From Actinomycetota bacterium (GTDB taxonomy: Bacteria; Actinomycetota; Humimicrobiia; Humimicrobiales; Humimicrobiaceae), in assembly GCA_023379515.1 (NCBI GenBank), contig JAMCQQ010000471.1, forward strand, positions 1 through 5,977: DNA of 5,977 nucleotides. Direction: 5' to 3'. Numbering within the stretch: the stretch's first letter is position 1; each line of letters starts with the position of its first letter. Below the pieces are notes generated by a model. The model had not been told where the DNA came from and made no database searches. It saw only the letters and a list, made by a program, of their open reading frames with translations. Shown here one piece after another: positions 5,977-5,977 of the stretch. The position numbers and the translations under genes are program-made.

Positions 5977-5977
5977 C

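Overview
This is an AT-rich prokaryotic window in which every supported gene lies on the minus strand, so transcription runs from high to low coordinates. Strong Shine-Dalgarno sites (for example AAGGAG before the gene starting at 3496), a TTG start and very tight gene overlaps point to a bacterium or a Shine-Dalgarno-using archaeon. The sequence does not settle which. The start of the window looks like a contig end from an assembly of an uncultured organism.

Region A (5976 to 3718) is a compact operon with the layout of a peptide-natural-product (RiPP) cluster. In transcription order it holds: the SPASM C-terminus of a radical SAM enzyme that continues beyond the window; a PqqD-like leader-binding protein (RRE); a 52-residue Cys-rich peptide at 5510-5352, ending in CLQCSGCHGCR, which is the probable precursor; an alpha/alpha-toroid protein of the prenyltransferase/squalene-cyclase repeat class; and a shortened asparagine-synthase-type ATP-pyrophosphatase without a glutaminase domain. 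Every junction overlaps (13, 1, 14 and 8 bases), which implies translational coupling and joint function. My reading is that the RRE presents the leader to the radical SAM enzyme, which modifies the Cys-rich tail. The toroid and the AsnB-like protein would be further tailoring steps or scaffolds. No protease or transporter is visible.

Region B (3717 to 3497) is a 221-base gap with a possible 41-codon ORF, no convincing terminator, and the ribosome binding site of the next gene.

Region C (3496 to 350) is one large gene of 1048 residues. It has an N-terminal helical/TPR-like half, a metallo-beta-lactamase-fold hydrolase domain with all its metal ligands, and Cys-rich (probably zinc-binding) segments at the C-terminus. 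I do not recognise it as a named family. Its TGA stop overlaps the TTG start of a GT4-type glycosyltransferase gene.

Region D (1 to 433) is a fold-back. Bases 1-119 are an exact reverse complement of 315-433, around a 195-base unique centre. The glycosyltransferase reading frame is genuine only for its first 78 codons and then runs into the inverted copy. This is more likely an assembly or amplification artefact than biology.
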